From Flavobacteriaceae bacterium (GTDB lineage Bacteria > Bacteroidota > Bacteroidia > Flavobacteriales > Flavobacteriaceae), in NCBI GenBank assembly GCA_018672145.1, contig JABHGH010000148.1:1-26754 (forward strand): a stretch of DNA of 26,754 nucleotides. Direction: 5' to 3'. The notes beneath the pieces are model-generated. The model was not told the origin of the DNA. It saw only the letters and a list, made by a program, of their open reading frames with translations, and did no database searches. A program made the translations under genes and the position numbers. Positions 1-7,527 of the stretch are shown piece by piece; within the stretch, counting starts at the first letter, position 1, and each line of letters opens with the position of its first letter.

Positions 1-746
1 TGAAGAACCAAGCCGTGGTATCCCGCAGATGGTGTTGTAAATTCTGGGAATTTTCCACTTGACCAGTCAAAATTTCCGGCATCAATAATCACACCGCCCA
101 TTGTCGATCCATTTCCGTTCGCATACTTTGTCAATGAATGAACTACAATATTAACTCCATGCTCAATGGGGTTTTCTAGAGCCGGTGTAGATACTGTGCT
201 GTCCACCATAAATGGAACTTTTACTGCTTTCGCTTCTTTAGAGATCCCCTTGAGATCTAAGACATCAAGCTTTGGATTTCCTAGTGATTCAGCAAAAAAC
301 AAACGAGTGTTGTCTTGTACAGCATCGGCAAAGTTTTTGGGATTGTCGGGGTCAACAAAAGTAGTTGTAATGCCTAGTCGTGGCAAAAGAACTTTGAGCA
401 TATTATACGATCCGCCATAGAGGCTATTGGATGCAACGATATGGTCTCCTGCTTTAAGTAAAACTAAAATGGCCGTACTAAGTGCCGATGTTCCAGATGC
501 TGTTGCTACAGCAGCTAAACCACCTTCTAGGGCAGCGAGTCTTTGTTCAAGTACATCTATTGTTGGATTATTCAGCCGAGTGTAAATGTAGCCTGGCTCT
601 GCTAACGAAAATAGTTTTGCAGCATGATCACTGTCTTTAAAGACATAAGCCGTTGATTGAAAAATTGGAACTGACCTTGTTCCCTGTGTTGAAGTTACAT
701 CGTGTCCATGATGTAGCGCATCTGTTGCGAGTTGTTGTGTGCTCAT
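1..746 (-). CDS. metY: O-acetylhomoserine aminocarboxypropyltransferase-type PLP enzyme, C-terminus cut by window edge
   Basis: This is a Cys/Met-metabolism PLP-dependent enzyme. The likely reaction is sulfhydrylation of O-acetylhomoserine to homocysteine in the cytoplasm. I read it by translating the minus strand from the ATG at 744-746; about 248 codons are present and the gene runs off the left edge. The N-terminus carries the family pattern YTRLNNPT near residue 56, SLYGGSY near 108, the PLP-ring aspartate in MVDSTVSTPAL (D182) and the Schiff-base lysine in HSLTKYANG (K207). The usual VDNT is VDST here. It starts 12 nt after the metK stop, so it is probably cotranscribed with metK and shares the upstream SAM-II element. 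Cystathionine gamma-synthase or methionine gamma-lyase are alternatives within the same fold; the methionine/SAM context favours MetY. Confidence 0.82.
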   Translation of the reverse strand, partial: MSTQQLATDALHHGHDVTSTQGTRSVPIFQSTAYVFKDSDHAAKLFSLAEPGYIYTRLNNPTIDVLEQRLAALEGGLAAVATASGTSALSTAILVLLKAGDHIVASNSLYGGSYNMLKVLLPRLGITTTFVDPDNPKNFADAVQDNTRLFFAESLGNPKLDVLDLKGISKEAKAVKVPFMVDSTVSTPALENPIEHGVNIVVHSLTKYANGNGSTMGGVIIDAGNFDWSSGKFPEFTTPSAGYHGLVL

Positions 747-758
747 TTAAAAGTTAAA

Positions 759-2015
759 TTATTGTATAGTGAAAGATGATTGTAATAAAGAAACGACATC
801 GAGTTTTTCCCAAGGAAAAAGCTCTACTTCGTGTACTATTTTTCCATTGTATGGTGATTCAAAAACTTTTTTGACAACTTTTGGCTCACGACCCATATGT
901 CCGTATGCTGCTGTCTCCGCATAAATGGGCGTGCGCAATTTTAGACGTTGTTCGATGCCATAAGGCGTCAAGTCAAATATGTTTTCTATTTTTTTTGCGA
1001 TTTCGCTATCTGACAGCTCAACTTTTGCTGTGCCGTAGGTATCAACAAACACCGAGGTGGGTGCAGCTACACCAATTGCATAGCTCAATTGAATTAGAAT
1101 TTCATCGGCAATACCGGCAGCCACAACGTTTTTGGCGATATGTCTTGCTGCATAGGCGGCACTACGATCAACTTTACTAGGATCTTTTCCGCTAAAAGCA
1201 CCACCACCGTGTGCTCCTTTACCGCCATAGGTATCGACAATAATTTTTCGGCCTGTGAGACCAGTGTCACCGTGAGGCCCTCCGATCACAAATTTACCTG
1301 TTGGGTTGATATGGTAGGTGACGTCGTCTGAAAACAACGCTTGGATAGAGGGCATAAAAGAAGCGATCACTTGGGGCATCACTTTTTCGATAATATCTTG
1401 GCGAATACGTGCAGCCATCCTTTCATCGGTATCAAATTGATCGTGCTGGGTCGAGACCACCACTGTTTCGATACGGATGGGTTTATGATTTTCGTCATAC
1501 TCAACCGTAACTTGTGACTTGGCATCAGGTCGTAGGTATGGAATATCGTTATTAGCGCGACGAAAGTCCGCGAGAAATTCTAAAATCTTGTGTGAAACCG
1601 CCAGTGCCAAGGGCATATAGTTTTCGGTTTCGTTTGACGCATAGCCAAACATAATTCCCTGATCACCTGCTCCCTGTTCTTCTTTTTTTTCTCTTTCAAC
1701 TCCCTGATTGATATCTGACGATTGTTCGTGAAGTAGGGAAATCACACCACAGGAATTACCAGAAAACTGGTAGGCATCGTCGGTGTACCCAATGTTATTA
1801 ATAGTTTGTCGTGCAATTTGTTGCACGTCGAGATATGTTTTACTTTTTACCTCTCCTGAAAGAATAACTTGTCCCGTGGTAACGAGGGTTTCACAAGCAA
1901 CTTTACTTTCTGAGTCAAAGGCAATGAAATGGTCAAGTAAGGCGTCACTGATTTGATCGGCAACTTTGTCGGGATGTCCCTCACTTACAGATTCGGATGT
2001 AAAAAAATAGGCCAT
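759..2015 (-). CDS. metK: S-adenosylmethionine synthetase
   Basis: MetK makes S-adenosylmethionine from methionine and ATP, releasing phosphate and diphosphate; it is a cytoplasmic tetramer in known cases. The 418-residue product has the N-terminal signature TSESVSEGHPDK (residues 6-17, with H14 and D16 in the ATP site), the GDQGIMFGYA motif, GGPHGDTGLTGRK, and the glycine-rich P-loop-like GGGAFSGKDPSKVDRS around K277. The length is close to that of other Bacteroidota MetK proteins and slightly longer than the E. coli enzyme (about 384). The ATG at 2015 is supported by the canonical MxYxFTSESVSEGHPDK start. No Shine-Dalgarno sequence is seen; instead a hairpin ends 4 nt before the ATG. It is first in a metK-metY unit behind a SAM-II-like aptamer. 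Confidence 0.97.
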   Translation of the reverse strand: MAYFFTSESVSEGHPDKVADQISDALLDHFIAFDSESKVACETLVTTGQVILSGEVKSKTYLDVQQIARQTINNIGYTDDAYQFSGNSCGVISLLHEQSSDINQGVEREKKEEQGAGDQGIMFGYASNETENYMPLALAVSHKILEFLADFRRANNDIPYLRPDAKSQVTVEYDENHKPIRIETVVVSTQHDQFDTDERMAARIRQDIIEKVMPQVIASFMPSIQALFSDDVTYHINPTGKFVIGGPHGDTGLTGRKIIVDTYGGKGAHGGGAFSGKDPSKVDRSAAYAARHIAKNVVAAGIADEILIQLSYAIGVAAPTSVFVDTYGTAKVELSDSEIAKKIENIFDLTPYGIEQRLKLRTPIYAETAAYGHMGREPKVVKKVFESPYNGKIVHEVELFPWEKLDVVSLLQSSFTIQ

Positions 2016-2019
2016 AATT

Positions 2020-2070
2020 GGTTACTTTTGATGAAGAAGAAGAGTATACGCAAATCTCTAAAAAGTAACC
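2020..2070 (-). promoter_or_regulatory. 10-bp perfect hairpin between the SAM-II aptamer and metK start
   Basis: GGTTACTTTT (minus strand, 2070 to 2061) and AAAAGTAACC (2029 to 2020) form a perfect 10-bp inverted repeat around a 31-nt loop. The 5' arm begins on the base next to the last base of the aptamer (2071), and the 3' arm ends 4 nt before the metK ATG. In a phylum that needs an unstructured A-rich leader rather than a Shine-Dalgarno, this arm occupies the ribosome-binding zone. No U-tract follows, so it does not look like a terminator. The role as expression platform is inference; the repeat itself is visible. Confidence 0.7.
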
Positions 2071-2121
2071 CTGTTTTAGCACTTTTTTTGAGAGGTTGCA
2101 ATCAGTACAAATCTTTCCTCT
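2071..2121 (-). promoter_or_regulatory. SAM-II-type riboswitch aptamer upstream of metK-metY
   Basis: The minus strand from 2121 reads AGAGG, then a loop containing GATTTGTACTGATTGCAA, then CCTCT, an A-rich linker and GTGCTAAAACAG. This matches the SAM-II (metA RNA) layout: a 5-bp P1 (2117-2121 with 2091-2095), the GATTT and ATTGCAA blocks in loop 1, and the 3' GCTAAA strand. The pseudoknot P2 can form through GC/GC, the U-U contact and CTG (loop) with CAG (3' strand), which replaces the CC/GG pairs of the alphaproteobacterial form and looks like compensatory change. A Bacteroidota-type promoter lies just upstream and metK downstream, as expected for a SAM sensor. Confidence 0.85.
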
Positions 2122-2132
2122 ATTTTGCGTGG

Positions 2133-2162
2133 CAAATATACAACGCAAATTGAATTTACAAA
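2133..2162 (-). promoter_or_regulatory. Promoter for the riboswitch-metK-metY transcript
   Basis: On the minus strand TTTG (2162-2159), an 18-nt spacer and TATATTTG (2140-2133) match the Bacteroidota housekeeping promoter (TTTG, then TAnnTTTG). Transcription starting about 7 nt downstream would begin just before the aptamer at 2121. Confidence 0.75.
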
Positions 2163-2175
2163 ATATTTTTGTTAA

Positions 2176-3204
2176 CTATCGAAAGTTAAACGAAATCCCA
2201 GCAGTCAATGTATTGTATTCTTGAATCGTATAATTCGCAAATATTTTCAAGAACAACAAGTTCAAACGACCGCCGATAACACCCATCACGCCCGTTGATT
2301 CAGAAGTAGTGCTGATTGGATCTTTGAAATTACGTAGAACTGTCATTCCTGCAACATCATAGTCCAACTCGTAGTCTCCAGTCATGTCAAAATGAGAGGT
2401 TCCTGAATTGTAACCAAGACCAGCAAAAACACTGATAATTGGAAGGTCGACAGAAGCAAGAGCTTGTACTGTGAACGTATCCGCTTCAAAGGTCATTTTT
2501 TGATTTTCATTTCCTCCCTCAAAATTGATCTCTGCGAGGTTATATTCGAAATTCGCTTGCGAAAATGCTGCCAGAACAGATACATTGAGTGGTAGTCTGT
2601 CAAGTGGTCCGAAATATTGCATGATGTTGTGTTTTAACCCAAAGCCTGTTAAACGAAATGAGCTTCCTTGGTAGGTTGATGAAGGCACAAACCTAACGAG
2701 AAGATCTGTGTCAAATACCACTCCTACACTAGCTTGTATGATAGGGGCTGGGATTGTTCCAAAAGGCAAATCATCTTTCATACCACCCGGAAAACGAAAC
2801 TCGCTTGAAAATTCGTGCTCAGTGTTAAAAATGGTTTCTTTAAAAGAAAAGTTTAAAGATTCTTCTTTCCCTTCTCCAAAAATGGTTGGCAACGATCCCG
2901 AAGGCACATTCAAAGAGGTCAAATCGGTAGGTGTAAAACTTTGATCGGCTTCTGGCACAAAAGGAATTGCGCCTGCAATTGCAAGTCCAAAACCTAATTT
3001 TTTATGTGTTTTCGCACTTGTTGCCCAGCCAGAATTCAAACCATAGGTTAGAGCCTTTCCCAAAGGAGCAGTGTAGCCCTCTGCTAAAAGACGTGCATCT
3101 TCAGTTGATGTAAATAAAATATTTTCTAATCCACCTAAAAGTTGTGCTTTTGTAGTCGTAGATATTGAGAAGGCTACAAGTGTTATAATAATTTGGGTTT
3201 TCAT
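2176..3204 (-). CDS. DUF6588 family secreted or outer-membrane protein
   Basis: The 342-residue product begins with a signal peptide (basic MKT, hydrophobic core, likely cleavage after TTTKA at residue 20, leaving Q21). The region around residues 57-72 (LNSGWATSAKTHKK) is the stretch I recognise from the Bacteroidota family DUF6588, and phrases such as FGLKHNIMQYFGP and VFAGLGYNSG fit it too. Repeated amphipathic segments and a C-terminus ending in an aromatic-rich ISFNFR suggest a beta-barrel inserted in the outer membrane. The function is unknown. It is transcribed alone: metK downstream has its own promoter, and the kinase upstream is divergent. Confidence 0.8.
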   Translation of the reverse strand: MKTQIIITLVAFSISTTTKAQLLGGLENILFTSTEDARLLAEGYTAPLGKALTYGLNSGWATSAKTHKKLGFGLAIAGAIPFVPEADQSFTPTDLTSLNVPSGSLPTIFGEGKEESLNFSFKETIFNTEHEFSSEFRFPGGMKDDLPFGTIPAPIIQASVGVVFDTDLLVRFVPSSTYQGSSFRLTGFGLKHNIMQYFGPLDRLPLNVSVLAAFSQANFEYNLAEINFEGGNENQKMTFEADTFTVQALASVDLPIISVFAGLGYNSGTSHFDMTGDYELDYDVAGMTVLRNFKDPISTTSESTGVMGVIGGRLNLLFLKIFANYTIQEYNTLTAGISFNFR

Positions 3205-3221
3205 AATCGTCTATTTAATTT

Positions 3222-3229
3222 CAAAATTA
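3222..3229 (-). promoter_or_regulatory. -7 box for the DUF6588 gene
   Basis: TAATTTTG on the minus strand matches TAnnTTTG and lies 17 nt before the ATG at 3204. No convincing -33 TTTG was found upstream, so support rests on the -7 box and its position. Confidence 0.45.
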
Positions 3230-3385
3230 CCAAATTTCGCTGATTATAACATACTTTATGATCTTACTCAACACAATTAAGTAGGCATCCTAAAATCTGA
3301 GGGACAATGAAAAGCGTGAAAGTCTGCATAAAATCCTCTTTACAATCACTTTATTTTATATTTTTAGCATTCTAAAATACATGGT

Positions 3386-4012
3386 ATGCATATAGCAATC
3401 GCGGGAAACATTGGCGCAGGTAAAACAACACTAACAGAGTTACTTGCCAAGCACTACAAATGGGAACCTCAGTACGAAGACGTTGTTCAGAATCCTTATC
3501 TTGATGATTTTTATGCAGAAATGGAACGTTGGTCTTTCAATCTGCAGGTCTACTTTCTCAATAGTCGCTTTCGTCAGATTATTGACATTCAGCAAAGTCG
3601 TAATTCGGTGATTCAAGACCGAACGATTTATGAAGACGCCCATATTTTTGCGCCAAACCTCCATGCCATGGGATTGATGACGAATAGGGATTTTCAGAAT
3701 TACAGTTCTTTGTTTCAATTAATGGAGTCACTTGTCAAAGGTCCAGATTTATTGATTTATCTCCGCAGCTCAATTCCTAACTTGGTCAACCACATTCACA
3801 AACGTGGACGAGCCTATGAAAACTCGATTAGTATTGAATATTTAAGTCGCTTAAACGAACGTTACGAGGCTTGGATTCAAAACTATGAGAAAAAGAACAT
3901 GATCACTTTAGAGGTTGATAATCTAAACTTTGTGGACAAACCAGAAGATTTTCAGCTCGTCGTGGACACTATTGATCGTAAACTGGCAGAAATGAAAATG
4001 GACGCCATTTAG
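3386..4012 (+). CDS. Deoxynucleoside kinase
   Basis: This is a cytoplasmic P-loop kinase that phosphorylates deoxynucleosides (salvage). The 208-residue length is typical. Visible motifs: Walker A GNIGAGKT (7-14), the substrate-site region WSFNLQVYFLNSRF (49-62), the DRTIYED motif (78-84) that corresponds to the DRS/ERS motif with the catalytic carboxylate nearby, and the lid arginines in KRGRAYE (139-145). Which deoxynucleoside it prefers cannot be told from this. It stands alone, divergent from the DUF6588 gene and convergent with hppA (30 nt between stops). The start is the ATG at 3386 because the P-loop is then at the usual distance; the ATG at 3381 is out of frame. Confidence 0.9.
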   Translation: MHIAIAGNIGAGKTTLTELLAKHYKWEPQYEDVVQNPYLDDFYAEMERWSFNLQVYFLNSRFRQIIDIQQSRNSVIQDRTIYEDAHIFAPNLHAMGLMTNRDFQNYSSLFQLMESLVKGPDLLIYLRSSIPNLVNHIHKRGRAYENSISIEYLSRLNERYEAWIQNYEKKNMITLEVDNLNFVDKPEDFQLVVDTIDRKLAEMKMDAI

Positions 4013-4042
4013 CGCCCATTTATTTTCAGTATGCATTGAAGC

Positions 4043-6400
4043 TTAGTCTCGCTTACTTTCTTTGATTTCGTTTAGGGTCGAATCAATCATTTCTTCACTT
4101 CCTACAACTTCTACAATCGTTTCAGAAGTTTCCCCGTTTTTTGTTGTGACAGTTGTAATGGTAGCAATCGTTTCTCCTTCTGTGGTATTTGTTACTTCAA
4201 CAGAAATTTCTTTTTGCTCCTCGTGTCCTTGGTGAGCTTCAGCACTATGCCCATCTCCTAAGATCGGTGCAATCACCAACCCAACCAAGCAAGTCAACTT
4301 GATTAAGATATTCATTGAAGGTCCCGATGTGTCTTTGAATGGGTCACCTACGGTATCACCAGTCACAGCAGCCTTATGAGCTTCTGATCCTTTTTTCTCA
4401 ATCTTTCCGTTAATCTCAACACCTGCTTCAAACGATTTCTTTGCATTGTCCCAAGCGCCACCGGCATTGTTTTGGAAGATTGCCCATAACACCCCCGAAA
4501 CCGCAACACCAGCCATATAGCTACCAAGCGCTTCAGGACCCATGACGAGTCCAATAATGATAGGAGTTGCTATAGTAATCAAACCAGGCAATAGCATTTC
4601 TCTGAGCGCAGCTTTTGTTGAAATCTCAACACACTTGGCATAGTCAGGCGTCCCTTTTCCTTCTAATATTCCGGGAATTTCTTTAAACTGACGACGTACT
4701 TCCTGAACCATTTCCATGGCAGCTTTACCAACCGATTGCATAGCCAAAGCGGAAAAAACAACGGGAATCATTCCTCCAATAAACAGGGCAGCCAAAACGT
4801 CGGCTTTAAAAATATTGATTCCGTCGATTCCTGTAAAGGTCACATAAGCCGCAAACAAAGCAAGTGCCGTGAGTGCTGCAGAAGCAATCGCAAATCCTTT
4901 TCCGATCGCAGCAGTTGTGTTACCAACCGAATCCAAAATATCGGTACGTTCACGAACTTCTTTTGGCAATTCGCTCATCTCAGCAACACCTCCTGCATTA
5001 TCTGCAATCGGCCCAAAAGCATCAATCGCCAACTGCATCGCAGTCGTGGCCATCATGGCAGAAGCAGCAATCGCTACACCATAAAACCCAGCCAGCTCAT
5101 ACGAACCCCAAATGGCACCCGCAAAAAGAAGAACCGATGAAGCTGTTGAAATCATTCCCACAGAAAGCCCAGCAATAATGTTCGTGGCTGCACCAGTAGA
5201 TGAGTTTTGTACGATATCCATCACAGGTTTCTTACCTATGGCGGTATAATATTCTGTGAACATCGAGATCAAATAACCAACACCAAGGCCAACAATTGTG
5301 GCAAAAAACACGTTGGTTGAAGGAATATCACGTGCCCCTTCGCCAAAAAACTTCATTCCTGTAATCGTTTCTGGCAGCAAGTAGTCGATCAAAAACCATG
5401 ACGCTACTAGAGTAAGAAGAATTGAAAATATATTTCCTGTGTTGAGTGCGCGTTGCACTTCAGCTTCTTTAGCAGTGTTGTCCTTTATACGGATAAACAA
5501 CGTACCTAGAATGGAGGCAACAATACCAACCCCTGCCAAGACCAAAGGCAATAGGATTGGTCCCATCCCTTGAAATGATGCTAAGGTGTCTCCAGCTAGT
5601 GCCATGTCGCGAATGATGTAATTTCCTAGAACCATCGATGCCAATACAGTAGCAACATAGCTACCAAAAAGGTCAGCACCCATTCCGGCAACATCACCAA
5701 CATTGTCACCAACGTTATCTGCAATTGTGGCTGGATTTCTTGGGTCATCTTCAGGGATTCCCGCTTCTACTTTCCCAACAAGATCAGCACCAACATCAGC
5801 TGCTTTAGTGTAGATCCCTCCACCAACACGTGCAAATAAAGCAATAGACTCTGCACCCAATGAAAAGCCAGCAAGCGACTCGAGCACGATTGTCATATTA
5901 TAATAAAAGTTTGTTTGACCATCCATGAATTGACCTACGAGAAACAAAAACAACAGACCTAAACCAAACACGGCAAGTCCAGCAACACCCAAGCCCATAA
6001 CAGTACCTCCGCCAAAGGAGACTTTAAGTGCTTGAGGTAAACTCGTTTTTGCGGCTTCGGCTGTACGAGCATTTGCTTCGGTAGCGATACGCATTCCGAT
6101 ATTTCCTGCTGCTGCAGAAAAAACAGCACCAATAATAAAAGCAGGTACGATTAACCAGCTTGTGGTTTCCACCATTGTTGAAATGCCATATAAAGCTCCT
6201 GAAGCAATGACAACAAAAATGAGTAACAAGCGGTATTCCGCATGCAAAAAGGCCAGTGCACCCTCTTTAATACTCTTTGATATAGACTTCATTTTGTCAC
6301 TACCTGCCGACTGCTTGCGCACCCAAACAGATTGAATGTACATCACGATGAGTCCTACAATAGCTAATAGTATAGGTGTATATTGAATATAGTTTTCCAT
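4043..6400 (-). CDS. hppA: Membrane-bound ion-pumping pyrophosphatase, K+-dependent type
   Basis: HppA hydrolyses diphosphate in the inner membrane and pumps H+ and/or Na+ out of the cytoplasm. The 785-residue protein is almost all transmembrane helix. Substrate-site motifs are intact: GGGIYTKAADVGADLVGK (193-210), EDDPRNPATIADNVGDNVGD (217-236) and DNAGGVAEM (468-476). GNTTAA (493-498) has Ala where K+-independent enzymes have Lys, so K+ dependence is likely. The gate glutamate found in Na+-pumping enzymes in a DLLESF context is Gly here (DLFGSY, G246), while a Glu sits one helix earlier in LGAESIALF (E184); this resembles the Flavobacterium johnsoniae H+-pumping type as I remember it. Residues 716-785 form an acidic, Thr-rich tail beyond the last helix. 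It follows pdhB by 23 nt. Confidence 0.95.
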   Translation of the reverse strand: MENYIQYTPILLAIVGLIVMYIQSVWVRKQSAGSDKMKSISKSIKEGALAFLHAEYRLLLIFVVIASGALYGISTMVETTSWLIVPAFIIGAVFSAAAGNIGMRIATEANARTAEAAKTSLPQALKVSFGGGTVMGLGVAGLAVFGLGLLFLFLVGQFMDGQTNFYYNMTIVLESLAGFSLGAESIALFARVGGGIYTKAADVGADLVGKVEAGIPEDDPRNPATIADNVGDNVGDVAGMGADLFGSYVATVLASMVLGNYIIRDMALAGDTLASFQGMGPILLPLVLAGVGIVASILGTLFIRIKDNTAKEAEVQRALNTGNIFSILLTLVASWFLIDYLLPETITGMKFFGEGARDIPSTNVFFATIVGLGVGYLISMFTEYYTAIGKKPVMDIVQNSSTGAATNIIAGLSVGMISTASSVLLFAGAIWGSYELAGFYGVAIAASAMMATTAMQLAIDAFGPIADNAGGVAEMSELPKEVRERTDILDSVGNTTAAIGKGFAIASAALTALALFAAYVTFTGIDGINIFKADVLAALFIGGMIPVVFSALAMQSVGKAAMEMVQEVRRQFKEIPGILEGKGTPDYAKCVEISTKAALREMLLPGLITIATPIIIGLVMGPEALGSYMAGVAVSGVLWAIFQNNAGGAWDNAKKSFEAGVEINGKIEKKGSEAHKAAVTGDTVGDPFKDTSGPSMNILIKLTCLVGLVIAPILGDGHSAEAHQGHEEQKEISVEVTNTTEGETIATITTVTTKNGETSETIVEVVGSEEMIDSTLNEIKESKRD

Positions 6401-6423
6401 AATAGTTTTTGATTGGATAGTAA

Positions 6424-7398
6424 TTATTGCATCACTTTCTTGACCGCACGAACAACGTCTTCACGGTTGGGTAGCCATTCGGCCAACAACACCGGAGAGT
6501 AAGGTGCAGGAGTGTCTGCTGTGTTAATTTTTATAATGGGAGCGTCGAGATAATCAAACGCAAGATTTTGAACTTGATATGTAATTTCAGTGGAGATGTT
6601 TCCAAACGGCCATGATTCTTCTAAAATCACCAAACGATTGGTTTTCTTTACTGATTTGAGTATCGTATTTATGTCAAGTGGTCGAATGGTACGCAAGTCT
6701 ATAAGCTCAACAGAAATATTTTCCTTTTCTAGCATTTCAGCAGCAGCAGTGGCTTCTTTAAATATCTTACCAAAAGAAACCAATGTCACATCTGTACCTG
6801 TACGTGTGATGTCGGCAACACCAATCGGAAGAACATATTCTCCATCAGGCACTTCTCCTTTGTCGCCATACATTTGCTCAGACTCCATAAAAATAACGGG
6901 GTCGTCGTCGCGAATGGCAGCTTTTAACAAGCCCTTGGCATCGTAAGGATTGGAGGGCACAATTACTTTCAGACCTGGACAATTGGCATACCAACTCTCA
7001 AACGCTTGGGAGTGGGTTGCTGCTAACTGACCCGCAGAAGCAGTTGGACCGCGAAAAACAATCGGACATGGAAATTGACCTCCAGACATCTGACGGATTT
7101 TTGCCGCATTATTGATAATCTGATCAATACCTACCAAAGCAAAGTTAAAAGTCATAAACTCAATAATAGGACGGTTGCCCGTCATCGTAGAACCCACGCC
7201 TATCCCTGAAAAACCAAGCTCAGAAATCGGAGTGTCAATGACACGCTTTTCCCCAAATTCGTCCAACATGCCTTTGGAAGCTTTATATGCACCATTATAT
7301 TCCGCAACTTCTTCACCCATCAAATAAATGCTCTCATCTCGACGCATTTCTTCTGACATGGCTTCACAGATCGCTTCTCTAAACTGGATTGTTCTCAT
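6424..7398 (-). CDS. pdhB: Pyruvate dehydrogenase E1 component, beta subunit
   Basis: This is the beta subunit of the thiamine-diphosphate-dependent E1 of the pyruvate dehydrogenase complex, acting in the cytoplasm to feed acetyl-CoA. The 324-residue product shows the transketolase pyrimidine domain with GEEVAEYNGAYK (28-39), catalytic-site glutamate in TPISELGF (E60), the phosphate/K+ region RGPTASAGQLAATHSQ, and a C-terminal transketolase domain (TLVSFGK, then EESWPFG). I chose the ATG at 7398 (MRTIQFREAI) because homologues begin there and a promoter lies just upstream. A longer frame from 7467 would add a false signal-like segment. No E1-alpha or E2 gene is adjacent. hppA follows 23 nt downstream, probably in the same transcript. 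Confidence 0.93.
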   Translation of the reverse strand: MRTIQFREAICEAMSEEMRRDESIYLMGEEVAEYNGAYKASKGMLDEFGEKRVIDTPISELGFSGIGVGSTMTGNRPIIEFMTFNFALVGIDQIINNAAKIRQMSGGQFPCPIVFRGPTASAGQLAATHSQAFESWYANCPGLKVIVPSNPYDAKGLLKAAIRDDDPVIFMESEQMYGDKGEVPDGEYVLPIGVADITRTGTDVTLVSFGKIFKEATAAAEMLEKENISVELIDLRTIRPLDINTILKSVKKTNRLVILEESWPFGNISTEITYQVQNLAFDYLDAPIIKINTADTPAPYSPVLLAEWLPNREDVVRAVKKVMQ

Positions 7399-7415
7399 GC
7401 TTTTTTTTGACTGCG

Positions 7416-7443
7416 CAAAAATAGTAATAATTGAGACAACCAA
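7416..7443 (-). promoter_or_regulatory. Promoter for pdhB-hppA
   Basis: On the minus strand TTG (7443-7441), a 17-nt spacer and TATTTTTG (7423-7416) match the Bacteroidota promoter. It lies 17 nt before the ATG at 7398 and downstream of the alternative start at 7467, so it supports the shorter protein. Confidence 0.7.
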
Positions 7444-7502
7444 CCAACTTATTCGCAAGTGAATCATATATTATGCGTGCATAGTAGTTTATATTATTTT
7501 CA

Positions 7503-7510
7503 TATCTTTG
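7503..7510 (+). promoter_or_regulatory. -7 box for the etfB-etfA unit
   Basis: TATCTTTG is an exact TAnnTTTG match 17 nt before the etfB ATG. The -33 region is AT-rich without a clear TTTG. It is divergent from the pdhB promoter about 80 nt away. Confidence 0.6.
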
Positions 7511-7527
7511 TTTTTTATCTATAAATC

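Noticed and set aside
2158..2172. ACAAAA/TTTTGT 6-bp hairpin after the DUF6588 gene as a terminator
   Set aside because: All but one pair per arm are A-T, there is no U-tract, and it overlaps the metK -33 element.
3307..3375. 22-codon frame (MKSVKVCIKSS...) before the deoxynucleoside kinase as a leader peptide
   Set aside because: No run of regulatory codons, no attenuator-like hairpin downstream, and such short frames are expected by chance in AT-rich DNA.
4013..4042. Possible terminator between the kinase and hppA
   Set aside because: The repeats there (CGCCATTT and CGCCCATTT) are direct, not inverted, and no stem forms.
7399..7467. N-terminal extension of pdhB giving a signal-peptide-like start
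   Set aside because: The extension contains the promoter for pdhB and has no counterpart in E1 beta proteins, which begin at MRTIQFREA or similar.
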